From contig CM026563.1 of the NCBI GenBank assembly GCA_015143295.1, positions 2,542,001 to 2,606,000 on the forward strand: a DNA stretch of 64,000 bases. Reading direction: 5' to 3'. Positions 11,101-19,937 of this stretch are shown piece after piece. The position numbers were made by a program, and so were the translations under genes. The stretch's first letter is position 1. The number at the start of each line of letters is the position of its first letter. Source of the DNA: Tetracentron sinense. Lineage: Eukaryota; Streptophyta; Magnoliopsida; Trochodendrales; Trochodendraceae. Under the pieces are notes generated by a model. The model did no database searches. It saw only the letters and a list, made by a program, of their open reading frames with translations, and was not told where the DNA came from.

Positions 11101-11451
11101 CCCAGTAAAGTCAATGCAGACTCTCACCTTCCCGTTCTTCTTAGGCACAGCCACAACATTGGCTATCCAATCAGGGTACTGCACTTCCTGAATGAACCCA
11201 AACTGGATCAGCTTGTCAATCTCCTCATTTACTGCATCATGATAAGCTGGAGCAAGCCTCCGAGGTTTCTGCTTCACTGGAGGGATGGCAGGATCAGCAT
11301 TGAGGTGGTGGCAGATAACACCCGGATCGATGCCAGTCATGTTTTTGTGAGACCATGCAAAGACATCAAGATTCTGCCTAAGAAAACTCAGCAACTCGAA
11401 CTCCTCCTCTGTAAGACTGGTTGATAGCATCCGTGAAAGGAGAGTTCTCAA
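8185..11451 (-). CDS. pol block: RT, RNase H, archaeal-type RNase H, integrase
   Basis: One long minus-strand frame of 1088 codons. In order: a reverse transcriptase with the KKNGKVRVCIDF, FMDGYSGYNQI and YIDDIV blocks (YIDDIV near plus-strand 10801-10821); a gypsy-type RNase H region; an archaeal-type RNase H (YVDGSSNFSGSGLG, NNEAEYEAL, DSQLVVNQVNG, RHADALAYLA); an integrase with an HHCC zinc-binding module (CSQCQRF) and catalytic-core blocks (LDIVGPF, IVTDNGKQF, GLAEAANKN); and a C-terminal NWEGPYIV block. A dual RNase H is diagnostic of Tat. No protease was recognised at its N-terminal side. Confidence 0.92.
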   Translation of the reverse strand: MRTLLSRMLSTSLTEEEFELLSFLRQNLDVFAWSHKNMTGIDPGVICHHLNADPAIPPVKQKPRRLAPAYHDAVNEEIDKLIQFGFIQEVQYPDWIANVVAVPKKNGKVRVCIDFTGVNKACPKDFFLMPRIDRLINATAGHEMLSFMDGYSGYNQILLAEADREKTTFITERGLFCYRVMPFGLKNAGATYQRLMNLMFGSLLGKTVEVYIDDIVVKSRVRGALVADLAEPFSVLRSFNLKINPEKCTFGVTSGKFLGYLVSQRGIEANPAQIRALLDMPEPKSKKEIQKLTGRIAALNRFISKSSDRCKPLFELLRKDSIFAWTPECSRAFLALKEYLGSAPILSVPEPGEILYLYLSVSEQALGSVLVRSCDGMEKPVYFISKTFLKAESNYSKLEKVCLALVFSAEKLRPYFHAHSVVVITTYPLKVVLGRPELAGRMSKWAVALSEFDIQYRARSSEKGQAMAGFLSDFPVEEEAEDTVVDLRELPIEVDNEDAVVEGAESSEWSGWLLYVDGSSNFSGSGLGVVLVSPDNIKVQKMSRLGFTASNNEAEYEALLLGLESARELQISTLRVFCDSQLVVNQVNGVYECKDDRMKQYATLVRSLCETFTVVEIRHTRRDENRHADALAYLASMVQAGEPRAILMEFQEYPSIALQAQREVFFVNPVPSWMTGLVAYLKDGVLPIGVKESRRIQFKASRYTLVQGKLFRKSFGGPLLKCVHPVDVEKILAELHEGICGIHSGGRTIAHRALEQGYFWPYMQADAQKYVKRCSQCQRFARLIHAPTQELSTVSQPWPFARWGLDIVGPFPRAPGNLIFLLVATDYFSRWIEAVPLARIREQEVKKFLWEHIICRFGIPQSIVTDNGKQFSGRLIADFCSELKIKHVFSSPYYPQGNGLAEAANKNILNALKRRLEDSKGKWTTELHNVLWGYRTTPRSPTNETPFSLAYGMEAVIPTEISLPTVRSWHSKKKDGEKDQNTVLMAIHLDLLEEKREDASIQMRRYQQRLRKAYNKKVQRRVLQVGDLVLRRVFQNTRELNSGKLGPNWEGPYIVERLGSPGVCYLKDLQGNLISKSWNIMNLRQFFQ

Positions 11452-12106
11452 CGTTCTCCTTTGCTGACTGAGCGAAGTGGTCAGGAACCCCTCCCTTCAT
11501 GCTCTTAACGCGAGCACCGATTAAAACCTCCACCTCTTTGGCTGTTACCCAAGTCTTCTGGGTGTCTGCACCTCCGGTACCCACTCTCAGGTCCTCTCTA
11601 CCTGCTCCTTCTCTGAAATCCACACGATCCGAAGGGATGCTCTGCTCTGCCCGAACCGGAGGCTGCCTTACATCCCCCTCGGTAGGAAGAAGCACAAACC
11701 TGGTCTCACGGTTCTCCGGGGCAGAAGGAGAAGAAGAGAAGTCAAACTGACGTCTCAAGGAAGGCCTCTGCAGTGGCACCTCCTCCACCTCGAGCCTGCT
11801 ATGCTCGAACGCCTCCAGCCTCGCTTGCATCAACTGTTGCTGCCTGGTGATTTGATCCAGAACAGACTGCTGCAGTTGCAGCATCGCCAAGACGCGATCT
11901 GAAACAGAGAGTTCAGCAGGGGAAGGTACGGTCCTTTCTGGTTGTCCAGGCGGAGGACTGGCTCCAGGAATGTGCACGACAGAGGGTACGAAAGAAGTGG
12001 AATGAGGGGCTTGATCTTCATGCCCGAATATTTCTGACTGATCAGCCATGATCGCAGAGAGCAAAAAAGGGGGGGTCCGTTTATTAATTCCCACAGACGG
12101 CGCCAA
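11378..12106 (-). CDS. gag block of the young Tat element (N-terminal part)
   Basis: A minus-strand frame just inside the primer-binding site. The likely start is the internal MADQSEIFGHE. It is rich in Pro, Ser, Glu and Gln, with a short coiled-coil-like stretch (LQQSVLDQITRQQQLMQARLEAFE). Its position identifies it as gag. I recognise no zinc knuckle. Confidence 0.6.
   Translation of the reverse strand: MAPSVGINKRTPPFLLSAIMADQSEIFGHEDQAPHSTSFVPSVVHIPGASPPPGQPERTVPSPAELSVSDRVLAMLQLQQSVLDQITRQQQLMQARLEAFEHSRLEVEEVPLQRPSLRRQFDFSSSPSAPENRETRFVLLPTEGDVRQPPVRAEQSIPSDRVDFREGAGREDLRVGTGGADTQKTWVTAKEVEVLIGARVKSMKGGVPDHFAQSAKENVENSPFTDAINQSYRGGVRVAEFS
12090..12105 (-). other. primer-binding site of the young Tat element
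   Basis: On the minus strand TGGCGCCGTCTGTGGG follows the 5' LTR after four bases. TGGCGCC.. primer sites are common in plant Gypsy elements, complementary to a tRNA 3' end ending GGCGCCA. I cannot fix the exact tRNA. Confidence 0.6.
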
Positions 12107-12109
12107 TTT

Positions 12110-12995
12110 TGTGAGGGGAAAAAATACCTGACGGACATGCGTCAGCAGCAGCTTCTTCCACGTTCTGGTTTACTGGTAGAAGGTTGGAGCGGAGGGTGTG
12201 GCACCCTGACCTGTACTCCGATGGTAAAGTCAGTAGGGGTAGAAGATGATGAATAGTAAACGCAAGAACAATCACTGAAAAATACGCAAGACACTGAAAG
12301 CCCTGAACACGTCTTCTCGGATCTGGGTTAATGAACAAGTGTTCTGTGCACTAAAAATCACGGGGTTTTTATAGGGCAAGGTTGGTATGGCCATCGATGA
12401 CCATAGATGGCCATAGATGTACATACCACGTGTCTGTGCACTCATTGCCAAACATCTTAGTCACATTTGCCACCGGTTGCATCACACGTGAGTCTCCAAA
12501 AAGTCCAATCGGACGGGATTGGTCGGTACGCAGAAGTGACCAGCATTAAATGCCAAGACAGTGCTTTCGGCGAGTTCGGCACACTTGTCGGAATTATGGA
12601 TCGCCTCCTGATCACTTCCTCCTACGAGCCGGTCTCGTTGTTGACTTAAGCTCGGTTACGACGTAGATGCCTTAAAACACAGCACGACATCGTTGTCAGT
12701 GAGACAACGGACTCGTTGTTCGCGTAACGGCAATCGACGTTGTCAAGAGCACAACGTTCACGTTGTGCTTCAGACAACGAGCTCGTTGTCGAGACCACAA
12801 CGGAAACGTTGTTCTTCGTGAGAACAAAGATGTCGCAATGCGCACAACGGGATCGTTGTACGTCAGACAACGTGTGACCCTTATATTTTAAGCACGTGGC
12901 CCCAACTCGTGAACACGTGTCACTTTCGTGAACAAAACGACAAAAACGAGCTCGTCCCACAACGCTGAGCTGGTACACGAATTTTATCCGTTACA
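12110..12995 (-). repeat. 5' LTR of the young Tat element (886 bp)
   Basis: Matches 3095-3982 with about four substitutions and one 2-bp length difference. It is adjacent to the primer-binding site, so it is the upstream LTR for the minus-strand element. It is flanked at 12996-13000 by the target duplication GTGAT. Confidence 0.92.
12681..12889. repeat. copy of the dyad array in the other LTR
   Basis: The same ACAACG-N4-CGTTGT array is present in the 5' LTR, with the first perfect dyad at 12704. The two arrays appear to differ by a single base. Confidence 0.85.
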
Positions 12996-14836
12996 GTGAT
13001 GTATCACAATAGCGAAACCCTCGAACCCTGTTGAAATTTGTAAACTAAGATAGAAAACTACATATAACGCTTAATGTGTATTGGTGAAGGACTTTCTGAA
13101 AAACCATCATTTGCAGAAGCATTGAAATCCTTGTAGGAGGGCTGCTTTATTTTTTTTTTTTAAAACAAAAGTCAAGAGATTCTATTTCATATGGTGAAGA
13201 GCAAATTATGATTTTTTGTGGTTGAGGTTTACTTTTGCTTCACAAGTATAATTGCATAATTGTTGATAGAAGTAGTTGGAATGCAAAGAATTGATCAGTT
13301 AGCAAGAAATGTATATTACTTTTGGTAGGAAATGCTTATGGGGGTTTGACTTTGCAGTGTTTAGTTGGTGCTATTTCTTGTTAGTGCCATCTCCTTGTTC
13401 TGGCCTTTGGACTCCTCTTTGGTTCTTCCTTTGTGAACCGAAAAAAAGTCTCTCACTCTCTCCCAAGTTATCATTGACCAATGGTCTAAAACTGATATAG
13501 AAAACATATAACTATTTTTACAACCCGGGCCAGATTGTGTGGTCAAACTGAAACCGCCTCCATTGGCAGATTGGTTTGACCCTCTGGCTGGGATATCCCC
13601 AACACCGGACTGGATTGTAGGACCTGGTTCAACTGCCATTCTGCTTGACCCGGGTGGGTTGTAGTGAACCGTCTGAGCCATTTCATTTGTATAAAAGCAG
13701 AGAGCATTTAGGGTTTACTCATATAATATTACTCAGACTAAAAAAGAGGGTAAAGCCCTAATGCTTTTCCTTTGAACTTAATCTCTAAGGTGAGTCTTTT
13801 CTTCTTCTTAGCTCTATATATATATAGAGTAAAAACGAAAAAAAAAAAAAGGTTCCAATTTAAGCAAAGAACAAAGCAAAGTTTTTATGTTCAAAGAAAT
13901 TTCAGAATGGATAGAAAAGAGCTTTATATGTTCAAGATCATAGAGCTCTTACACTGTTACACAGAATAAATAACAATGAAAAACACTTCAAATTGAACAA
14001 AAAAAAGCTTTTTATTTGAAATTTAATGATGAATAACAAATAATTAAAATGAGAAATAAAATAGAGATTAATGTTTTTCAAAATTGGATTCCGTGATAGG
14101 TATCCAATACACAATCATGGTGCTTATACCATTTTCCTCCTATTCCCCATAATTTTTCCTATTAGTCTGATAATTCTTTTATTTCTTCAATAACGTCACT
14201 AAGTTGACCAGATCAATCTGCCAACCGAGCCAGGATGGACCGGTCGCCCTTCTCTACTGTTTGATGTCCGGTCTGGGTTTAAAACATTGGTTAGAATAGT
14301 GCAGATAGTGTTTGGACAAGCTGGTACTCTATAAAGGTTTGAAGGCTAAGAGAGTTTTGGGAGAAGTGGGTGCTAGACTGCGTCTGAGTGTATATAATAT
14401 TTTGAATAGCTAGTTCTGTTTGTAAACTTTTTTGATTGGAGGTGATGTTTGTAAACAACAATTATGAATTATGATATGTGTATAATCAAAACTTAATTTA
14501 GATCAAACAAGAAAATGGCAACATTTGAATGGGCTTGGTTATTGTGCATGTTCTATACACATAGAAGAAAGTGTATTCTTCCAATTGACTTGGACTTGAT
14601 CTCCTTAGTTCCAGTTATTTAAAAAGAATCTTGGATTATATGCCTAAATTTTACATACAGCAATCGCATTATGCATGACTCATCTGTCAACTTTTTATCA
14701 AATCACATTTTCCTTATATTGTTCACTGCTTAATCATTTTAATCTTTGGTTCTCTGTTTCTTTTTTCTTTTATTGAAAAAACAATATGAACAGTTCTTTC
14801 GTATATTCTGAATTTGTGTTCAATTTGGAAAGAACT

Positions 14837-15158
14837 TAATCCTTTTTTTTTAATTAGTAACCATCAAAATTATATATATGAAGAGAAAAAGTATTAACAT
14901 AAGACATATACAGGGAGTTTTTTGAGCAGGAAATTTAAAAGGGAGGAAAGCATTTAAAGACAGGCCTATCTATTACATATGTCCCATAAAAGCTGGGTTT
15001 AATCTTTTTTTATTTCATCGGTAACCATCAAAATTATATATATGAAGAGAAAAAGTAACAACATAGGACATATACAAAATTTTATTGAGCATAAACTCAA
15101 AAGGGAGGAAAGCATATAAAGACAGGTCTATCTATTGCATATATCCCGTAAACGGAAG
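14837..15158. repeat. tandem duplication, two ~162-bp units
   Basis: Units 14837-14998 and 14999-15158 share blocks AACCATCAAAATTATATATA, GAAGAGAAAAAGTA, GGGAGGAAAGCAT and CTATCTATT, at roughly 80-85% identity by eye. Confidence 0.8.
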
Positions 15159-15239
15159 CGGGGGAAAGGTGTCGCTTTTCTCGCAATTCTTACCTAAGAA
15201 ACTCACCCAAGTACTTATTTCCTTGCGTATAGAACATCA

Positions 15240-15620
15240 TTAGGAAAGAACTTAATCTTAGGATTGGTAGCATGGAAATAAAAATCGTCGAAATCGATAT
15301 GAAACGGGCGATACATATAGGCATCGGTAGTCTCCTATACGATATTTATACTGATACGAAACGGACGATACATATCGTTTATTAGTTATTCATGTTTTCA
15401 TCATTCTGTAATTGTAATTTTGTTTGCTACTTTGTTTTTGAGTCGCTTCTCATGACTTTATATTTGGTTCTTATAACTCATTTGATATTTTAAAATTTAA
15501 TTTGATTTGATTTTTAATTTTTGCTTAAAAAAGAAAATCTTATATGTATCGCCCGAAACCGATACGTATAGGTTTTGGTTGGGATCGATACATCCCCCGA
15601 AACCGAATTTTTAATCCTTG
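15240..15620. mobile_element. foldback repeat with CGATACG motifs
   Basis: The left part (AAACGGGCGATACATATAGG) and the right part in reverse complement (TTTCGGGCGATACATATAAG) match as inverted arms around an AT-rich centre. The outermost GGATTGGTAG/CCTTGATTGG stretches are direct rather than inverted, so the ends are uncertain. Probably a non-autonomous DNA element of unknown family. Confidence 0.4.
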
Positions 15621-16622
15621 ATTGGTAGTTGGTGCTTCTCTTATTTGTTGCCAAAGGAGCACGTATAATGCGTACAATAGGAAGGAATTTGAATCTACGC
15701 TCCTGAATCTGTAAGTTTGGAGGGGACCTTCTCTTCATTGAGAGTGAAAGCATGGGATAGTCTAATATTGAATTCTACAAATTCTGAGAAAATATCCAAC
15801 CATCTTCATCCCTTGGTTTACACAATTGCATGTGCGTGAACCAATTTTGATGTTTTTATGTTATGGATTCATAAAGGCATGGTTGGATTAGGAGTGAGAA
15901 GCTTTTGAGTTTCATACACAGTACTAAGAGGCCAAGAGCAAAAAAAATTAGATGATTAAAAATAGGAAAAGTAGATATGTGTTACCCATAGAGAAATATT
16001 CCAATCAATGATGCTTTTTGTTCCTGAGCTGGAAGTTTTAGCCATAACTTTCTTGGTACATAAGTAAGCTTGCAAAAGGACTGATAGTTACTATAAGAGG
16101 ATCCGCAATTCCAGCAATTGGCTGACTTGTCATGATACAGGACTTCAAACAGAAGCATAGTAGCAGTCCTCATCCCATGGAACCATACAAAGCTACTACT
16201 AGTTTCTTATATTATTGGGAAACCCAAGTCATAAAACTTAATGCATGTATGAAATGATAAATTATAATGTTATCAGCAATAAATTTTGGTGATAAACTTT
16301 TGAATTTATAACCATCCTTTCTCAACTAATGCTTTATCAAACTGTATTAGATCTACTAGAGGGAAGAAAAAATTATAATAGAGAAAAATTGAATTTTGTT
16401 ATGTATTTACTATGGATTCAATAAGAAGAAAGAGATTTAAATCTATCCTTTTACAATATCTATGATCTCATAATCCGAAGGTGAATGTAAACCTAAGGTT
16501 AATCTGCACCTGTTCGATAACATCATTGAAAGAAATTTATTAATTGAGCCACGTTGAACTGAGCAGTGCCAAATCTGAGATGGGAAATGCTTGTCTCAGC
16601 TAGATTTTTTCCAGCCCCATGG

Positions 16623-16729
16623 GGTGCATATGCAAGGCTAGGAAACACCATTCAATTGATCTCCATCTCTGAGATAGGTGCATATGCAAGGCTAGGAAAC
16701 ACCATTCAATTGATCTCCATCTCTGAGAT
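16623..16729. repeat. exact 54-bp tandem duplication
   Basis: Copies at 16623-16676 and 16677-16729 appear identical, starting GGTGCATATGCAAGGC and ending CATCTCTGAGAT. Such identity implies a very recent event, or an assembly artefact. Confidence 0.9.
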
Positions 16730-17393
16730 TTCTTTCACTGAAAGTTGACCTGACCAGATGATTACCTGGGCAGATGATCTTAACTATCCAATCTATTGAT
16801 GGGAAACGTTGTTGAAAAATCCATGTAGTGGTGAATGAGAAATTGACTTGACAAAGAAACCTGATGGCAATCCGATTGACCCAACGAATAGGCAATGTGT
16901 GGGGGTCCGGGGTTGAAGGCCCCGACCGAAATTTGTGACCCAAATTTCGACCCAAACCGGGTCTGGGCCTGGTTTGGGTTTATCCGCTCTGATCCATTCT
17001 TTAAATGGGTTTTCATTGGTGTTTCAAACTTTCAGTAACTGTTTTTCTTTCCATTTTTGTGTCTCTTCCAAACAATCACCTATGTTGGAACAGACACAAG
17101 TCTATAAAGTAGACCTCCATTCCTGCATTCAAGTTATTGGTTTTAAAATCTCTCTCTTCTGCATTGTTATTGGTTCAAGTACAAACATTGGTCGGTTTGC
17201 TGAGTTCTGCAGATTTGCTGAGTTTTGCAGATTGAAGTGTTGCATCTCCAGAACTGAAATCCATTCTATCTTGGGAGACGATTACTCATCAACCTTGAGC
17301 ATCGAGAGGGAGTAAATTCGCCTTAAGGAAACTGTGATTCATAGGGCTCAGATTTGCTATTTCAGTTTGCTGTTAATTCTTAGTACTAATACA

Positions 17394-17730
17394 GTGAGTT
17401 CTTTTTCTGTTTCAGTTTCCTTATTCTTTTATTGGTACATCTATATTCATTAATTATTTTCTGACTAATTAGAACTACAAAATTCTGAAAAGAAAATGGC
17501 TATTGTTCTCGATATAAGTATATACATTGGTCGGTCTTGATTGTCCAATCAAATCAATTATTAGGGTCAGATGCCTCCTGGCGCGAAATGCTTCCACCCT
17601 CTTCTTGAGTGTATCTGATAGTAGAGATAGTCATTAACAAGATCTTTGCCATTTCCTGATTTATAAATCCAATTCTATTACATTATAAGATATTGGATGT
17701 GTGACAATGTCCATGACTGAATATCTGCAG
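17394..17730 (+). other. candidate 5' UTR intron of PHF5A
   Basis: A strong donor (ACA|GTGAGTTC) at 17394 and an acceptor (TATCTGCAG|GG) ending at 17730 bracket a T-rich stretch ending 46 bp before the PHF5A start codon. A 5' UTR intron upstream of an intronless coding region is common in plants. Transcript data are needed to confirm it. Confidence 0.4.
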
Positions 17731-17776
17731 GGCATAGGACATTTTGTGGAACTAAGAAAGTTGTCACTGAAAAAGC

Positions 17777-18109
17777 ATGGCCAAACATCATCCTGATTTA
17801 ATAATGTGCCGGAAGCAGCCGGGAATTGCCATTGGCCGGTTGTGTGAAAAGTGTGACGGGAAGTGTGTGATCTGCGACTCCTATGTGCGTCCTTGCACGC
17901 TTGTGCGGGTCTGCGACGAATGCAACTATGGATCCTTCCAGGGTCGGTGTGTGATTTGTGGAGGGGTGGGGATATCTGATGCCTACTACTGCAAAGAATG
18001 TACTCAGCAGGAGAAAGACAGGGATGGGTGTCCAAAAATTGTCAATTTAGGGAGTGCCAAAACAGATCTCTTTTATGAACGCAAGAAATATGGTTTTAAG
18101 AAAAGATAG
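17777..18109 (+). CDS. PHF5A: PHF5A / SF3b14b, U2 snRNP SF3b subunit
   Basis: An intact single-exon frame encoding 110 residues, the normal length of this extremely conserved eukaryotic family (yeast Rds3). It opens [16 protein letters not shown] and carries the CxxC pairs of the PHD-finger-like zinc knot ([35 protein letters not shown]), ending in the basic KKYGFKKR tail. The protein binds three zinc ions, sits in the SF3b complex of U2 snRNP beside SF3B1, and helps recognise the intron branch point. In plants it also serves as a transcription-related adaptor. The start is supported by the conserved N-terminus. Because the family is nearly invariant and this copy has no defect, it is probably a functional gene and not a retrocopy, though single-exon coding alone cannot exclude a retrocopy. 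Confidence 0.96.
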   Translation: MAKHHPDLIMCRKQPGIAIGRLCEKCDGKCVICDSYVRPCTLVRVCDECNYGSFQGRCVICGGVGISDAYYCKECTQQEKDRDGCPKIVNLGSAKTDLFYERKKYGFKKR

Positions 18110-19010
18110 ATGGATATCAAGTAACTTTTACTCTTTCTGGCTTCTATCTTTCCTTAGGTACTATATATGAAGCTAGCAAAACTTTATATAGCTAACAAAA
18201 TTTTAAATAATTGAGTTTGCACTTGTAGACATTGCAAGTGCATTTATGAGGGAAATAGAGGCGTTAACTATATACTTGTGATGGGTAAACTTGGATTATC
18301 TTTGCAGTTTCTTTTTATATGTGAAATTTACCTTCCAAAAAAAAAAAAGTACATGTGAAATTTGATAGATGCAACAGGTTTGACACTTTCGGAGGCTTTA
18401 ATTACTAGAGCCGATACTGCAGTCTAATGTATGTTTTTTTTTTTCTTGGCTCACCCTCATCAGCCCATCTAGTGTTTTGTCTAGTTATTGCGTAAAACTA
18501 ATAATTTAGAAATTTGATGAAGTTCTAGGTGATGAATTTTGGAGGAGAATATTATATTCCTTAATACCTATTAGTGTTTTGACTTTGTACAATATTCTTT
18601 GCTATTTGAAGGTGTTAATCATGGCTTTTGTTTTGGCATCTTAAGTGCATTTTGTTTGTACTTCTAAGAGTCAAAGATCTCATCCCCTTGTAGATTGCCA
18701 TTAGTGCCTAACTCGGATTATATATTTTGTGAACAAGTTCTTTGTATGCTTTTTTGCTTGTGCTTTTTTAAAGCCTGTTAAAGTCATAAATCAGTCCTAA
18801 TAGTGTGCCATTAGTGGCAAATTTCAAAGAATGAGGCTAGGAAACCAATGGTGGTAATAAATATTGTTTATTTTCATTGAAAATGTATGGTTACTAGGTA
18901 AGGGACCATTTTGCATAGTCCATGATGTCTTGGTATCCTTGGATTTCGATAACTTCATTTATCGAAACCTGTCTCCAGATTATCGCACAACAGCAATGGT
19001 GGGTAACTTT
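18110..19010. other. PHF5A 3' flank and intergenic
   Basis: AT-rich sequence with poly(A)/poly(T) runs and no coding signal. The PHF5A 3' UTR must lie in its first few hundred bases, but I see no single decisive polyadenylation signal. Confidence 0.5.
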
Positions 19011-19100
19011 TCTGTAGCTCAATTGGTTGAAAGCTCAATTGGTTGAAATTCAGGATCGCAATCAATGTAGGTCATGGGTTCGACCCTATCCTACCGGTTC
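19011..19100 (+). repeat. tRNA-related SINE-like fragment
   Basis: TGTAGCTCAATTGG (19013-19026) resembles a pol III A box and GGTTCGACCCT (19077-19087) a B box, at SINE/tRNA-like spacing. The A-box phrase AGCTCAATTGGTTGAAA is doubled. It lacks a foldable acceptor stem, so it looks like a SINE head or decayed tRNA and not a working tRNA gene. Confidence 0.5.
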
Positions 19101-19433
19101 GATCCTTCATATCCTTCTTGAAATGTGAAACAATGATTTCATGAGTGGAAATTCAATAGCTATGCACCAAATGAGGTGCAAGAGTGGTGTACAGTACAGG
19201 TCATCCTTGGGTTTCAAATGGTCCAAACAATGTCAACAGTATCTAAAAGAAATCCTCATTCGTTTGTGCCAATAATTTAGTGGCCAAAAAAAAGTCTGAT
19301 GACGTTCAACTCGTATTCAAATAGATACATGCATGACCAGCACATGTCATAAATATAATGCTCATAGAATTATATCACTGTAGACTATTCTACTCATTAA
19401 AGTAAGGGCAATAACCGTCTCCTTGGGCAAGGA

Positions 19434-19937
19434 CGTGTCAATAAGCCGAGCCAGCTCGAGGCTCAGAGTAGAAAAAAAACAAGCTTGAGCATTTATTTTG
19501 GGCTTGTTAAGTCAAGCCGAGCCTTAAAAGTGAGCTCGAAAAATAAACGAGCTGAACAATAGGTGGCTCAGCTTGATTAATTTTATAATAATATCCTTTA
19601 AAAATTAAATTTATATTATATATCTAGTATACATTTTTTTGGTAAAATTTATATAGTATACATTAACATAATTATTTTTGTTTAAGTTTTAACTCAGGCT
19701 TTCACGTGAGTCACATGACATCCCAAAGAAAAAATTGTTATTTTCCTTTTTTAAAATTGAATTTAGTGGTTATCAATGTATTTATATATATATCGAGCCG
19801 AGCCGAGCCGAGCCGAGCTCGAGCTCGAGCTCATGATCTGTGGACGAGCCGAGCCGAGCTCGAGCCTCTATAAAATTCCAACGAGCCCAGCTCGAGCAGT
19901 GCCCAACTTGGCTCAGCTCGGCTCGTTGACACCCCTA
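19434..19937. mobile_element. hAT-like non-autonomous element, CGAGC-rich ends
   Basis: The right end reads GGCTCGTTGACACCCCTA, i.e. TAGGGGTGTCAACGAGCC inverted. The left end reads CGTGTCAATAAGCCGAGC. GCAAGGA flanks both sides (about 19427-19433 and 19938-19944), consistent with a roughly 8-bp hAT duplication. The subterminal parts are runs of CGAGC/GCTCG, probably transposase-binding repeats. No ORF. Confidence 0.5.

Larger units (their letters stand above)
3095..12995 (-). mobile_element. Tat-lineage Ty3/Gypsy LTR retrotransposon, young
   Basis: The element is bounded by two LTRs (3095-3982 and 12110-12995) that start TG and end CA, and by a perfect 5-bp target duplication GTGAT (3090-3094, 12996-13000). 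Read on the minus strand the order is 5' LTR, primer-binding site, gag block, RT, gypsy RNase H, archaeal-type RNase H, integrase, a minisatellite, a plus-strand antisense unit, polypurine tract, 3' LTR. A second RNase H plus an antisense unit 3' of pol are known traits of the plant Tat lineage. The LTRs differ at only about four bases plus one short indel, so insertion is recent, probably well under a million years at usual plant rates (inference). The ends look whole. I do not recognise a full gag or a protease, so it is probably non-autonomous. Confidence 0.9.
13001..16622. other. intergenic with decayed repeats
   Basis: No gene is seen. The stretch contains CCGG/GGTTTGACC-rich repeat debris at 13525-13680 and 14195-14290, a 162-bp tandem duplication (14837-15158), and a foldback-like repeat rich in CGATACG motifs (about 15240-15620). 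The rest is AT-rich with no domain-bearing ORF. Confidence 0.5.

Noticed and set aside
16935-17315. 126-codon frame upstream of PHF5A
   Set aside because: Low-complexity, phenylalanine- and serine-rich, in what is probably promoter or 5' leader sequence. No domain.
19011-19100. Functional tRNA gene
   Set aside because: A and B boxes are present but no paired acceptor stem or anticodon loop could be drawn. It is better read as SINE or tRNA-derived debris.
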